Assembly: GCA_963377175.1 (NCBI GenBank)
Contig: CAUJNA010003749.1
Span: 755,383 to 819,382 of the forward strand
DNA from: Effrenium voratum
Lineage: Eukaryota; Sar; Dinophyceae; Suessiales; Symbiodiniaceae
Length of the DNA: 64,000 bases
Direction of reading: 5' to 3'
In this document: piece by piece, positions 62,873 to 64,000 of the stretch
Layout of the letters: every line of letters starts with the position of its first letter
Position numbering within the stretch: position 1 is the first letter of the stretch
Made by a program: the position numbers and the translations under genes
The notes under the pieces: generated by a model
Database searches by the model: none
What the model saw: the letters and a program-made list of their open reading frames with translations, nothing else
What the model was told of the DNA's origin: nothing

Positions 62873-64000
62873 CACGGATTTGCTTGGAATCACAGGTGAA
62901 ACCTAAAACAATCCAGCAATTGCCAGCTGCGCCTGTCCTTGCTGAGTTCCCTTAACATGGTCAACCCCAAGAAGGGTTCCGTTTTTCTGGCAGGGTCACA
63001 CATCTGGGTTTGTTCACGGGTCAAAGCGAACTCGCTTCCCAAGTTGCTGGATTTTTTAGTCACTGAGCGCACTGAAGAAAAGTGTAAACTCTTGGGGGCC
63101 AATCACCTCTTCAGAAGTGAGTGAAAGCAAATTGAAACCACCTCATTTAAGGCCTTCCTGTTGACACATAGTGTGCTGGGAATTGGTAGGACCCCTTCAC
63201 TGGCGCCAGGGCGGTTCGACACGACTGGGTAAGTGCTTTGAAATGCCAAGCTTATCGCGCCCTTTTCAGGTTAAGGCCTGGATGCGGACTAGTTTGTTTC
63301 GTAGTGCATATGGCTGTGGCTCAAGAAACCGGTACCAAAATATGGAACCCTGGGAAGTGGAAACATGGACCAAAACCTGCGGTTTGCTTCTATGTTGAAC
63401 TGGGTGCTTTTCGTTGCGCGGAACCCCCACTTCAGTCAACAAAAGCAACACTAGTGCCCTTTTTTTTTTCCGTGGGCACGCATGAATGATTGATCCGGCA
63501 ATGGGTCCAGGTTGGTGGTGCACTGGGTCCAAGAAGGTGACATCCATCGTAGCTTTTGCTCTAAAGTGCGAGGGAAGAGATCCACCGCGTCCCAAAAGCA
63601 ATCTTGAGAACCCCTCAAAATGCAAAGAGTTTAACGGACACAGTTGCATGCTTTTGCCTATTTTATGGCCAGCTCAGCTGGCTAAGATGAGCTTAGCTTG
63701 AAGGCACCATTCTCGCAGGAGCAATTCCTCTTTGAGACCTTGGAAGTGCTGTAAAAATTGCAGATTATTACATTGCCAGACGTAGCTTTCCCTTTTTACG
63801 TCCTAGGTCCCGCCCTTTTACCCACTTTTTGGGGGGAGGCTCCCCCCACTAAAGGGTAGCCTTATTCTAACCTCTCTACTGGAGGACCTAGCGTCTCCTT
63901 TTTTTTTCTGGGCTCCTTTGATTTCCGCTTCCCAGCAGCGAAGTCTGCGGCCTTTGTCGGGCCTTTGTCGGGCCTTTGTCGGGCTCTGCAGGCGCTGGGG
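62873..64000. other. Non-coding right edge
   Basis: No gene is supported. It holds copy 2 of the dispersed repeat (63822-63890) and, at 63955-63985, three tandem copies of GGGCCTTTGTCG. Confidence 0.5.
63822..63890 (+). repeat. Dispersed hairpin repeat, copy 2
   Basis: CTTTTTGGGGGGAGGCTCCC, a strong GGGGGGAGGCTCCCCCC hairpin, then ACTAAA and CTTATTCTAACCTCTCTACT with GGAGGACCTAG. Confidence 0.7.

Noticed and set aside
1..64000. tRNA, rRNA or other structural RNA genes
   Set aside because: No stretch with recognisable tRNA or rRNA features was found on either strand.

Overview
The window looks like nuclear DNA of a dinoflagellate, most likely a Symbiodiniaceae/Suessiales-type genome. The clearest sign is a 16-nt exact match to the dinoflagellate spliced leader (GCCATTTTGGCTCAAG, 41052-41067) inside a retrotransposon LTR. 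Other signs are Copia elements with CCCH-type gag zinc fingers, DNA-transposon proteins of kinds I recognise from dinoflagellates, a Helitron-like Rep fragment and very long microsatellites. There is almost no ordinary host gene. Gaps of 100 Ns at 28005-28104 and 56401-56500 show that this is a scaffold.

Layout. (1) 1 to about 10.2 kb: a 5'-cut Copia element (element 1) with gag, protease, integrase, RT and RNase H, followed by a 4-kb accessory coding region. (2) 10225-51882: a CACTA-like DNA transposon (outer element, genes on the minus strand). It is interrupted by a second DNA transposon with CCCTA termini (inner element, 15114-47369), which is itself interrupted by a giant Copia element (element 2, 18685-41390). 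Element 2 has two LTRs and a perfect 5-bp target duplication (ATGGT). Removing either nested insertion in silico, together with one target-duplication copy, rejoins a minus-strand reading frame across the junction, which supports the order outer, then inner, then Copia. A Helitron-like Rep fragment (about 49.1-50.3 kb) is a further insertion in the outer element. (3) 51883-64000: mostly non-coding flank with microsatellites, an 84-bp coding minisatellite (53.9-55.8 kb), and one probable exon of an acyl-protein-thioesterase-like hydrolase (61329-61430).

Main discovery candidate. Both Copia elements, though clearly different families, carry downstream of RNase H the same ordered cargo: a PCTGG-type methyltransferase-like domain, a variable middle region (an SGNH-hydrolase-like domain in element 1, unrecognised proteins in element 2), a Tpt1/KptA-like RNA 2'-phosphotransferase domain, and then a Cys-rich zinc-binding segment. 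Element 2 keeps the Tpt1 Arg-His / Arg / Arg catalytic pattern; element 1 lacks the His of the first dyad. I know of no described LTR retrotransposon that carries a Tpt1-like enzyme. Together with the spliced-leader match in the LTR, this suggests a retrotransposon lineage with its own RNA-end or NAD-dependent chemistry.

Cautions. All long genes have frame breaks, often at homopolymers, so decay and assembly error cannot be separated here. The 4.5 kb before the N gap (23.5-28.0 kb) reappears almost identically after it (28.1-32.6 kb), which is most simply two overlapping contigs placed end to end.
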